Origin: Paracoccaceae bacterium
GTDB lineage: Bacteria; Pseudomonadota; Alphaproteobacteria; Rhodobacterales; Rhodobacteraceae
NCBI GenBank assembly: GCA_007128995.1
Contig: SKWJ01000118.1
Location: 1 to 6,050 of the forward strand
Length of the DNA stretch: 6,050 nucleotides
Reading direction: 5' to 3'
Below the pieces are notes generated by a model, which worked only from the letters and a program-made list of their open reading frames with translations, did no database searches and was not told the origin of the DNA. Positions 1 through 5,674 of the stretch are shown in pieces. Both the position numbers and the translations under genes were made by a program. The number at the start of each line of letters is the position of its first letter. Within the stretch, counting starts at the first letter, position 1.

Positions 1-526
1 CGTGCAGGAAGCTGCCGCAGGCAGCGGCGCAGCCTTGCGGGTTGATGCGAATGGTGGCTGGTCGCTGCCGGAAGCGGGCCATATGATGGGCTGGCTGGCA
101 GCGCGCGGCGTGGAATATGTCGAACAACCGCTGGCTCAGGGGGCAGAAGATCAATTGCCGGAATTGTTCCGCGCGCGCGCGCTTCCGATCTTCGTGGATG
201 AATCCTGCCGTTTTTCCAGCGATATCCCCGGCTTTGCGCAATGCGTCGACGGGGTAAACCTGAAGCTGATGAAATGCGGTGGGATCACCGAAGCCCTGCG
301 CATTGTTGCAACCGCCCGCGCGCATGGGCTGAAAACCATGATCGGGTGCATGGGCGAAAGCTCGGTTGCGATTGCGGCGGGGGCATCGCTCTCGGCGCTG
401 TTTGACCATATCGACCTTGATTCCCATCTCAATCTCGATCCCGATCCCGCGTCAGGTGCGCCCTTTGAAAATGGCGTGACCCTGCCCGAAGACAGGCCCG
501 GCCACGGAGGAACCCTGCATGCTTGA
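1..526 (+). CDS. dgcA: N-acetyl-D-glutamate racemase DgcA / dipeptide-epimerase-like enolase-superfamily enzyme, 3' part only
   Basis: The first full codon is at base 2 and the gene begins before the window; 174 residues of the C-terminal barrel remain. The metal-binding and catalytic pattern of the muconate-lactonizing/dipeptide-epimerase branch of the enolase superfamily is visible in order: VDANGGW (Asp15 of the fragment), VEQPL (Glu41), FVDES (Asp66), then NLKLMKCGG with the expected catalytic Lys88. The C-terminal DLDSHL matches the Asp-x-Asp substrate motif of dipeptide epimerases. The N-terminal capping domain and the first catalytic lysine pair are outside the window. Family homology alone would allow L-Ala-D/L-Glu epimerase (murein peptide recycling). 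The overlapping DUF1611 gene favours the DgcA role: racemising N-acetyl-D-glutamate to N-acetyl-L-glutamate in D-glutamate catabolism. It is probably cytoplasmic. TGA at 524-526 overlaps the next gene's start by 8 bases, so the two are likely co-transcribed and translationally coupled. The family call is firm; the exact substrate is inferred. Confidence 0.85.
   Translation, partial: VQEAAAGSGAALRVDANGGWSLPEAGHMMGWLAARGVEYVEQPLAQGAEDQLPELFRARALPIFVDESCRFSSDIPGFAQCVDGVNLKLMKCGGITEALRIVATARAHGLKTMIGCMGESSVAIAAGASLSALFDHIDLDSHLNLDPDPASGAPFENGVTLPEDRPGHGGTLHA
506..511 (+). promoter_or_regulatory. Shine-Dalgarno of dgcN
   Basis: GGAGGA lies 7 bases before the ATG at 519, inside the end of the preceding gene. 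It is the strongest ribosome-binding site in the window and fixes the dgcN start despite the 8-base overlap. Confidence 0.75.
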
Positions 527-1553
527 GCCCACACGCCCCATCGCGCTGTTCGCCGAGGCCACAATGGGCAAGCTGAATGCCAAGATGGCAGAGGGGATCT
601 TGCGGTATGGGCGCAATCCGGCAGTTGCGGTGATTGACAGCACGCAGGCGGGCAAGCAGGTGCGCGATCTGTGCAGCCTTGACAGTGATGTGCCTGTGGT
701 CGCCACTCTGGCAGAGGCGCAAGCGCTGGGCGCACAGGTGCTTGTGCTGGGAACCGCCCCGTCAGGGGGGCGTCTGCCGCAGGACTGGATCAGTGTGCTG
801 GATCAGGCGATCGGATCAGGCATGTCGCTTGTCAACGGCATGCATGACCGTCTGCAACCCCGCTTCGCAGATCGGCTGCGCACGGGCCAATGGGTCTGGG
901 ATCTGCGCGTGCCCCAAGGCGACGCGCCGCCCATCTCGATGGGGCGTGCGGCGCGGCTGGGCAATACCCGTGTGCTGATGGTGGGCACGGATATGGCCAT
1001 CGGCAAGATGACGGCAGGGTTGGAACTGACCCGCAGCCTTCAGGCGCAAGGGCGCGATGCGGCATTTCTGGCCACCGGGCAGACGGGCATTGCCATCACC
1101 GGCCGGGGCATCCCGCTGGATGCGATCCGCGTTGATCATGCGGGCGGCGCAGTTGAACGCATGGTGTTGCAGGCCGCAGATCACGACATTGTGGTGATCG
1201 AGGGGCAGGGCTCGCTGCTGCATCCGGGAAGCACTGCAACCTTGCCGCTGATGCGCGGCTCGGCCTGCACGCATATGATCCTGTGTCATCGCGCGGGCAT
1301 GGACACGCTTGATGAACTGGATCATGTGCGCATCCCCCCCTTGCGCGACGTGATCGCCTTGAACGAGGCGGTGGCCGGGGCCGCAGGGGCGCTGACTCCG
1401 GCCCGTGTGGTGGGCCTTGCGCTGAACACGGCACGGCTGAGTCCGGCTGAGGCCGAGCGCGCAATCGGCGCCGTTGCGGATGAGACAGGACTGCCGACAG
1501 CAGACCCGGTCCGGCAAGGCGCAGCACGGCTGGCGCAGGCCTTGGTGGGATAA
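519..1553 (+). CDS. dgcN: D-glutamate N-acetyltransferase DgcN (DUF1611 family)
   Basis: This is a 344-residue protein of the DUF1611 family. DgcN members have been described as acetylating D-glutamate so that DgcA can racemise the product. The N-terminal half (about 1-145) looks like a Rossmann-type domain, with an opening ALFAEATMGKLNAKMAEG segment and a VIDSTQAGK stretch. The C-terminal half carries a P-loop-like motif GTDMAIGKMT (156-165, Lys163) and a following acidic strand IVVIEGQGSLLHPG (224-237), resembling the nucleotide-binding cores of dethiobiotin synthetase-like proteins. ATG 519 is supported by GGAGGA 7 bases upstream. The reaction product would be N-acetyl-D-glutamate, handed to the overlapping dgcA product. 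A deacetylase to finish the route is not in the window. The older annotation would be only 'DUF1611 protein'. The family assignment is confident; the acetyltransferase role is transferred from family knowledge plus the dgcA pairing. Confidence 0.83.
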   Translation: MLEPTRPIALFAEATMGKLNAKMAEGILRYGRNPAVAVIDSTQAGKQVRDLCSLDSDVPVVATLAEAQALGAQVLVLGTAPSGGRLPQDWISVLDQAIGSGMSLVNGMHDRLQPRFADRLRTGQWVWDLRVPQGDAPPISMGRAARLGNTRVLMVGTDMAIGKMTAGLELTRSLQAQGRDAAFLATGQTGIAITGRGIPLDAIRVDHAGGAVERMVLQAADHDIVVIEGQGSLLHPGSTATLPLMRGSACTHMILCHRAGMDTLDELDHVRIPPLRDVIALNEAVAGAAGALTPARVVGLALNTARLSPAEAERAIGAVADETGLPTADPVRQGAARLAQALVG

Positions 1554-1644
1554 CCGCCCCTGTGCATGCCGGCAGACGTGCAGGGCATGTCCTGTCCATG
1601 TGGTGGCGGGCCTTGCGCCCAAGGGCTTCTTGGCGCAGAACTAC

Positions 1645-1656
1645 CCAGATTTCTGG
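1645..1656. promoter_or_regulatory. short perfect palindrome upstream of murD
   Basis: CCAGATTTCTGG is a 12-base perfect dyad (5-base arms, 2-base centre) ending 2 bases before the murD Shine-Dalgarno. It could be a small operator or a weak hairpin near the start site. No known regulator site is recognised, and a dyad this short can arise by chance. The rest of the 1554-1672 gap shows only weak inverted repeats and no convincing promoter. Confidence 0.2.
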
Positions 1657-1658
1657 TG

Positions 1659-1664
1659 AAGAGG
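1659..1664 (+). promoter_or_regulatory. Shine-Dalgarno of murD
   Basis: AAGAGG sits 8 bases before ATG 1673 and supports that codon as the murD start. Confidence 0.6.
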
Positions 1665-1672
1665 TGTAAAGC

Positions 1673-3073
1673 ATGATCCCGGTTCAAGGCCATGAAGGGC
1701 AGAATGTGGCCGTGCTTGGGCTGGGCCGGTCGGGGTTGGCGACTTGTGCCGCGCTGCGTGCCGGGGGGGCGCGCGTCCTGGCCTGGGATGAAAGCCCCGA
1801 GGCCCGCGCCCGCGCCGAGGCCGATGGGCTGGACCTGCATGACCTGTCACGGGTGGACTGGGCCGATGTCGCGGCGCTGATCACAAGTCCGGGCATCGCG
1901 CATCTCTACCCCGCGCCCAACCGCATCATTGCCAGCGCGCTGGCGGCAGGTGTGCCTGTCGATAATGACATCGGCCTTTTCTTCCGCAGCTTCTCTACGG
2001 CGCGGACGATAGAGTTCGAACAGCCCCCCAAGGTTGTTGCCGTGACCGGATCGAACGGGAAATCGACCACGACCGCGCTGATCCACCATATTCTGACCGA
2101 AGCTGGCCGACCTGCACAGATGGCTGGCAATATCGGGCGCGGGGTCCTGTCAATCGATCCGCCCTCGGATGGTGAGGTCGTGGTGCTGGAATTGTCCAGC
2201 TACCAGACCGAACTGGCGCGCGCCTTGACCCCCGATATCGCCGTGTTCACCAATCTGTCGCCGGATCATCTGGACCGGCATGGCGGTATGGGGGGGTATT
2301 TTGCTGCCAAGCGCAGATTGTTTGTCGAGGGCGGGCCAGACCGTGCTGTGATCGGGGTAGATGAAATCGAGGGTGTTTTCCTTGCGGGCCAGCTTGCGCA
2401 GGCAGCCGAGGATGCAAGGGTGATCCGCGTTTCAGCCAGCGCCAAGCTGACCGGGCCGGGCTGGAATGTCTTTGCACGCAAGGGGTTCCTGTCAGAATAC
2501 CGACGCGGCAGACAGGTCGCGTCGGTCGATCTGCGCGCGATGGCCGGATTGCCGGGGGCGCATAACCATCAGAATGCCTGCGCAGCCTATGCCGTGGCAC
2601 GCAGTCTTGGCCTTGCGCCGCGGCTGATCGAGGATGCCCTGGCCACGTTTCAGGGCCTGCCCCATCGCAGCCAACTTGTCGCCGAAGCAGGCGGTGTGCG
2701 CTACGTCAATGACTCGAAGGCGACCAATGTCGAGAGCGCGGCGCGTGCGCTGCAGGCTTTCAACCGTATCCGCTGGATTGCCGGGGGCTTGGGCAAGGAT
2801 GGCGGGATCGCGCCGCTGCTGCCGCATCTTGACCGCGTGGCCAAGGCCTATCTGATCGGCCATAGCGCGCGCGCTTTCGCGCTGCAACTGGGCGAAACCC
2901 CGCATGAGATCTGCGAGACGATGGGCCGTGCCGTGTCCGCCGCCATGGCCGAAGCCGAACCCGGCGATGTGGTGTTGCTGGCCCCTGCCGCTGCAAGTTT
3001 TGACCAATACCCCGATTTCGAGAAACGGGGCGAGGATTTCATGGCTTGCGTGCAGGCAGGGCTGGGCGCATGA
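1673..3073 (+). CDS. murD: UDP-N-acetylmuramoyl-L-alanine--D-glutamate ligase MurD
   Basis: This cytoplasmic ATP-dependent ligase adds D-glutamate to UDP-MurNAc-L-alanine, the second amino-acid step of peptidoglycan precursor synthesis. It has 466 residues, somewhat longer than the E. coli enzyme. Domain 1 is a Rossmann-like UDP-binding domain ([10 protein letters not shown], 12-21). The central ATPase domain has the P-loop GSNGKSTT (126-133), ELSSYQTE (173-180), [11 protein letters not shown] (194-204) and YFAAK with Lys213, the expected carbamylated lysine. HNHQNA (297-302) and GLPHRSQ (328-334) follow. The C-terminal domain has NDSKATN (346-352), GGLGKDGG (371-378) and [17 protein letters not shown] (437-453), which carry the D-glutamate-contacting positions. 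All key motifs are intact, so it should be active. AAGAGG precedes the ATG by 8 bases. It overlaps the downstream transporter gene by 4 bases. It is usually found in the dcw division/cell-wall cluster, but no other dcw gene is visible here. Confidence 0.95.
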   Translation: MIPVQGHEGQNVAVLGLGRSGLATCAALRAGGARVLAWDESPEARARAEADGLDLHDLSRVDWADVAALITSPGIAHLYPAPNRIIASALAAGVPVDNDIGLFFRSFSTARTIEFEQPPKVVAVTGSNGKSTTTALIHHILTEAGRPAQMAGNIGRGVLSIDPPSDGEVVVLELSSYQTELARALTPDIAVFTNLSPDHLDRHGGMGGYFAAKRRLFVEGGPDRAVIGVDEIEGVFLAGQLAQAAEDARVIRVSASAKLTGPGWNVFARKGFLSEYRRGRQVASVDLRAMAGLPGAHNHQNACAAYAVARSLGLAPRLIEDALATFQGLPHRSQLVAEAGGVRYVNDSKATNVESAARALQAFNRIRWIAGGLGKDGGIAPLLPHLDRVAKAYLIGHSARAFALQLGETPHEICETMGRAVSAAMAEAEPGDVVLLAPAAASFDQYPDFEKRGEDFMACVQAGLGA

Positions 3074-3987
3074 GCGAAGACACACCGCGCGGCTTTGCCT
3101 TTGCAGGCGCTGCCTTTCTGATCTGGGGCGGGCTGCCATTCTATTTCAAGGCGCTGGAACATGTGCCCACAGTCGAAGTGATCGCGCATCGCGTGATCTG
3201 GGCTGTCCCTGTGGCGCTGGGGCTGCTGGTCTGGCTGGGCCGCACGGCTGATCTGCGGGCCGCCTTTCGCAACCCGCGCATGTTGGGCATGGCCTGCGTT
3301 ACCGCGGCGCTGATCTCAGTGAACTGGGGAACCTATGTCTGGCTGATCCAATCCGGTCAGGCAATGGAGGCGGCGCTGGGCTATTATATTAACCCCATCT
3401 TCGCCGTCTTTCTGGGCGCGACACTGCTGGGCGAGCGTCTGTCATTGCGGCAATGGGGGGCAGTTGGGCTGGCAACGGCTGCGGTGTTGGTGCTGACGCT
3501 TGAAGCAGGCAGTCTGCCCCTTGGGGCGCTGATGATTGTCTTCAGCTGGGGCAGCTATGCGTTTTTCAAACGCGCCTTGCCCATCGGTCCCAATCAGGGC
3601 TTCGCGCTCGAGGCGCTGATCCTGATGCCGGTGGCACTGGGCTATCTGGCCTATGCGCAGGCGCAGGGCGTGCTCTATTCCGCCGGGGCCAGCGCGCTGG
3701 ACTGGGCGTTGCTTCTGGGCTGCGGTGTCATCACGGCGGTCCCGCTGATTCTTTATGCGAATGGCGCGAAGGGGCTCAATCTGTCGACCATCGCCATATC
3801 CAGCTATTCGATCCCGACGATGATCTTTCTGATCTCGGTGTTCATTTTCCGCGAACCCTTTGAGGGTGCGCGGCTGGTGGCCTTCCCGATGATCTGGGCC
3901 GCGATGGCGCTTTACATCTGGGAAGTGTTGCGTAAACGGCGCGATGCGCGTGCTGCGCAGGGCCTGCCACATGAACGAGCGGGCTAG
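3070..3987 (+). CDS. rarD: RarD-type EamA/DMT family transporter
   Basis: This inner-membrane protein has 305 residues and about ten hydrophobic helices (roughly 9-27, 38-56, 72-91, 101-120, 128-145, 151-167, 177-196, 212-229, 240-260, 267-287), as expected for the drug/metabolite transporter superfamily. RarD-specific signatures are clear: [14 protein letters not shown] near the N-terminus, [10 protein letters not shown] (36-45), [13 protein letters not shown] (85-97), [11 protein letters not shown] (100-110), and [10 protein letters not shown] (120-129). Substrates of RarD proteins are poorly defined; the E. coli name comes from chloramphenicol sensitivity. The reading frame is open further upstream (a Met at 3046), but ATG 3070 is preferred. 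It gives the usual short MSxxxxG N-terminus and an ATGA overlap with murD stop 3071-3073, a classic coupling arrangement. Only a weak AGGCAGG (3054-3060) precedes it. The C-terminus is basic (RKRRDAR), probably cytoplasmic. Confidence 0.9.
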   Translation: MSEDTPRGFAFAGAAFLIWGGLPFYFKALEHVPTVEVIAHRVIWAVPVALGLLVWLGRTADLRAAFRNPRMLGMACVTAALISVNWGTYVWLIQSGQAMEAALGYYINPIFAVFLGATLLGERLSLRQWGAVGLATAAVLVLTLEAGSLPLGALMIVFSWGSYAFFKRALPIGPNQGFALEALILMPVALGYLAYAQAQGVLYSAGASALDWALLLGCGVITAVPLILYANGAKGLNLSTIAISSYSIPTMIFLISVFIFREPFEGARLVAFPMIWAAMALYIWEVLRKRRDARAAQGLPHERAG

Positions 3988-4031
3988 GGCGCGGTGGTTG
4001 CTGGCGATGACTTTGCACAGGGCAGGACCAC

Positions 4032-4053
4032 AGGCCCCGCTTCAGGCTTTTTT
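4032..4053 (+). terminator. weak possible intrinsic terminator after rarD
   Basis: AGGCC (4032-4036) can pair with GGCTT (4045-4049) around an 8-base loop, with one G-T wobble, and a run of six T residues spans 4048-4053. The stem is short, so termination would be partial at best. Its position, between the rarD stop and the next start, is appropriate. Confidence 0.3.
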
Positions 4054-4079
4054 GTCAGATGGCAGAGACTAGATATAGA
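4052..4079 (+). promoter_or_regulatory. weak sigma70-like promoter candidate at the cyclotransferase gene start
   Basis: TTGTCA (4052-4057) and TATAGA (4074-4079) are separated by 16 bases and resemble -35 and -10 boxes (5/6 and 4/6 matches). The predicted transcript start, about 4083-4086, falls at the second in-frame ATG (4083). Use of this promoter would therefore give a leaderless or nearly leaderless message. The match is by eye only, and A/T-rich stretches in a GC-rich genome can mimic it. Confidence 0.25.
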
Positions 4080-4529
4080 AAAATGCCATGGATTTCGCCA
4101 AAACTGCTGATCTTGCTGGGTGCTCTGGCCATTCTTCTGGGCCTGTGGCTGATCGTGACGCGCGCGCCGGTCTACCTGCCCCGGCTGGAACCCGGTATCG
4201 CGCCACCGCTGGAGGGGGAAAACCCTGTTTTCGGCTTTGCGACGCTGACCAACCCTGTTGTGCGTTTCGTGGTCGTGGGCCGGCATGTGCCAGCCGAACC
4301 GGCCGCGTTGCGGGGCTGGCAGCGCAATCGCCGGGATATCCGGGATTCGCCTGACACAGTGCTGGGCGGTGTGCGCTTCACTGTCACGGCAGAAGAACTG
4401 CTGCGTCTTGACCGGTATGAACGGACTGGTCGAAAATACCGCCGAGACCTGATGGAGCTTGAAGACGGGACAGAGGCATGGGTGTATCGTCTGATCGGTG
4501 AACCGGGCCTTGATGCCGTGGATGACTGA
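4059..4529 (+). CDS. membrane-anchored gamma-glutamylcyclotransferase (AIG2/GGCT-like) protein
   Basis: The protein has 156 residues. A basic N-terminus is followed by a single hydrophobic helix (about 15-34, LLILLGALAILLGLWLIV) and a proline-rich linker. The AIG2/GGCT-like fold then runs from NPVFGFATLTNP (55-66), with RGWQRNRRDI (85-94), VLGGVRFTV (101-109), LLRLDRYERTGRKYRR (114-129) and a closing AWVYRLI. Glu121 in the LDRYE motif is the expected catalytic acid. Enzymes of this fold release 5-oxoproline from gamma-glutamyl amines or peptides. The usual YGTL substrate loop reads FATL here, so the substrate may differ. Four basic residues before the helix against few just after it suggest the catalytic domain faces the periplasm (inference). 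Neither ATG 4059 nor the in-frame ATG 4083 has a good Shine-Dalgarno; the second start would still keep the membrane helix. It is followed by an amidoligase gene, a partner type with opposing chemistry. Confidence 0.75.
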   Translation: MAETRYRKMPWISPKLLILLGALAILLGLWLIVTRAPVYLPRLEPGIAPPLEGENPVFGFATLTNPVVRFVVVGRHVPAEPAALRGWQRNRRDIRDSPDTVLGGVRFTVTAEELLRLDRYERTGRKYRRDLMELEDGTEAWVYRLIGEPGLDAVDD

Positions 4530-4552
4530 CGCGAAAGGGGCCTTGGGCAAGG

Positions 4553-4627
4553 ATGCTGCATGACATGATCCCCACGGACAGGTTTCTTGCCCTGCCCGAC
4601 CATCCCGCCCCGCCCCGCGCTGCGCGG
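4553..4627 (+). other. out-of-frame remnant of the amidoligase N-terminal leader
   Basis: A start-bearing frame (ATG 4553, or ATG 4565 with AAGGA 11 bases upstream) encodes a short leader containing FLALPDHPAPPRAAR. This resembles the proline-rich start that I recall in alphaproteobacterial amidoligases just before the RR-x-GVEIEF motif. It is one frame away from the main amidoligase ORF, which takes over at about 4604-4630. Its codons have G/C third positions up to about 4627 and then lose them, which fits a frame change there. The join lies in a C-rich tract (4604-4616), a likely place for a lost base. The leader assignment rests on remembered family pattern and needs alignment. Confidence 0.45.
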
Positions 4628-5634
4628 TGTCAAAGTCACGTCGCACCGGGGTGGAGATTGAATTCGCCGGTATGGGCGTGGCCGAAGCCGCCGAACTGGT
4701 TCAGGATTTGTGGGGCGGCCGCCTGATGCCGCAATCCGAACGCGTGATCACGGTGGAAGGTGGGGTCTGCGGGCGGGTAAAGGTCGAGCTTGATATCTCG
4801 CTCAAGAAGAAATGGGCCGAGGATCTGGCAGCGCAGGCGCTGGGTGATCTGGTCCCGGTGGAAATTGTCACAGCACCGCTTGCGCAAAGCCAGATGGTGC
4901 GGGCGGATGATCTGGTGCGCGCGCTCCGCGCTGCCGGGGCACTGGGGACACAGGCGAAGCTTGCATACGGGTTCGGAGTGCATCTGAACCCCGAATTGCC
5001 CGGAATGGTGGCCGCAGGGACAGATGACGCCGGGCGCGGAAGATGCGTCGGGGCGCTGGTGTCAGTGGCCAGCGCCTATGGCCTGCTGGAAGACTGGTTG
5101 CGCCAGTCCGATCCGCTGGATATGGCGCGGCGCGTCCTGCCCTTCGTTGCACCCTGGCCGCCAGCGCTGGTCGATGCTCTCGCCGCTGGCGCAGGCAAGG
5201 CAGCGACAGAAGATGTTGCTGCATTTGCGCGCCTCTATGCGCATCACGCGCCGACGCGCAATCATGGCCTTGATCTGCTGCCCGCGCTTGAGCATCTGGC
5301 AGCGCTGGCACTGACCGATGTGCCGCCCGAGCACCTTAAAGGGGGGCGGCCAACCTTTCACTATCGCCTGCCCGAGGCGCGGCTGGATACGGAAAACTGG
5401 TCCATTGCCTATGAATGGAACCGCTGGTGCCTGATCGAGACAGTGGGCGCAACGCCAGAGCTTCTGGCCGAGCTTGCAGAGGGCTGGCAGACGCATCGGC
5501 GGACATTGCTGCCGCGCCGCGCGCAGTGGTGTGAACAGGTCGAGGCCTGTCTGAACCGCGCAGATATCGTCGGGCGGATGTCGTCCCCCCCGGTCGCGGG
5601 ATTGGCTGGCAATCCGCAGCAGACACGCGGTTAA
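4627..5634 (+). CDS. amidoligase family protein (amidoligase_2, GCS/glutamine-synthetase fold), N-terminus probably frameshifted
   Basis: The protein is a putative ATP-dependent COOH-NH2 ligase with 335 residues from GTG 4627. It opens directly on the family motif RRTGVEIEF (5-13), whose Glu10 and Glu12 are likely metal ligands. It continues with VKVELD (51-56), VPVEIVTAPL (76-85), GFGVHLNPEL (115-124, His119 and Asn121), EDWLRQSDPLD (155-165), APTRNHGLDLLPAL (208-221), PTFHYRLPEARLD (242-254) and AYEWNRWCLIE (261-271). The catalytic core looks complete. GTG is the only reasonable start in this frame (a stop lies at 4561-4563) and has no Shine-Dalgarno. An ATG-started leader in another frame just upstream suggests a single-base loss, so the gene may be poorly expressed, or the sequence may carry an error here. 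The substrate is unknown. Pairing with the upstream cyclotransferase suggests making and cleaving a gamma-glutamyl-type amide. A class-I glutamine amidotransferase, which I recall as a frequent neighbour of these genes, is absent downstream. Confidence 0.8.
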   Translation: MSKSRRTGVEIEFAGMGVAEAAELVQDLWGGRLMPQSERVITVEGGVCGRVKVELDISLKKKWAEDLAAQALGDLVPVEIVTAPLAQSQMVRADDLVRALRAAGALGTQAKLAYGFGVHLNPELPGMVAAGTDDAGRGRCVGALVSVASAYGLLEDWLRQSDPLDMARRVLPFVAPWPPALVDALAAGAGKAATEDVAAFARLYAHHAPTRNHGLDLLPALEHLAALALTDVPPEHLKGGRPTFHYRLPEARLDTENWSIAYEWNRWCLIETVGATPELLAELAEGWQTHRRTLLPRRAQWCEQVEACLNRADIVGRMSSPPVAGLAGNPQQTRG

Positions 5635-5674
5635 GCCTTGCTCCGGCGGCGCTTGCGCCCTAAGCCTGTGATCC

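Noticed and set aside
170..182. Alternating CG run as a structural or regulatory element
   Set aside because: It lies within the epimerase coding sequence and is explained by Arg/Ala codons in a GC-rich genome.
1565..1589. CATGCC/GGCATG hairpin after dgcN as a terminator
   Set aside because: It is a 6-base stem with a 13-base loop and no T tract, too weak to call.
816..1622. Long minus-strand ORF (268 codons) opposite dgcN
   Set aside because: It lies antisense to a clear DUF1611 gene, has low-complexity His/Arg/Gln-rich composition and no recognisable motif. This is typical of shadows in GC-rich coding DNA.
1763..2296. Two runs of seven G in murD (1763-1769 and 2290-2296) as phase-variable slippage sites
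   Set aside because: The reading frame is intact with all motifs in register, murD is normally essential, and such runs are expected by chance at this GC content.
3046..3069. Upstream Met as rarD start
   Set aside because: It would add eight residues within the murD coding end. ATG 3070 gives the normal RarD N-terminus and the ATGA overlap.
3442..3972. Minus-strand ORF opposite rarD
   Set aside because: Its composition is rich in Arg, Gln and His with no domain, and it is fully antisense to a well-supported transporter.
5648..5659. GGCGCTTGCGCC inverted repeat between the amidoligase and ymdB genes as a terminator
   Set aside because: It forms only about a 4-base-pair stem with a tetraloop, has no T run, and lies 15 bases before the ymdB start.
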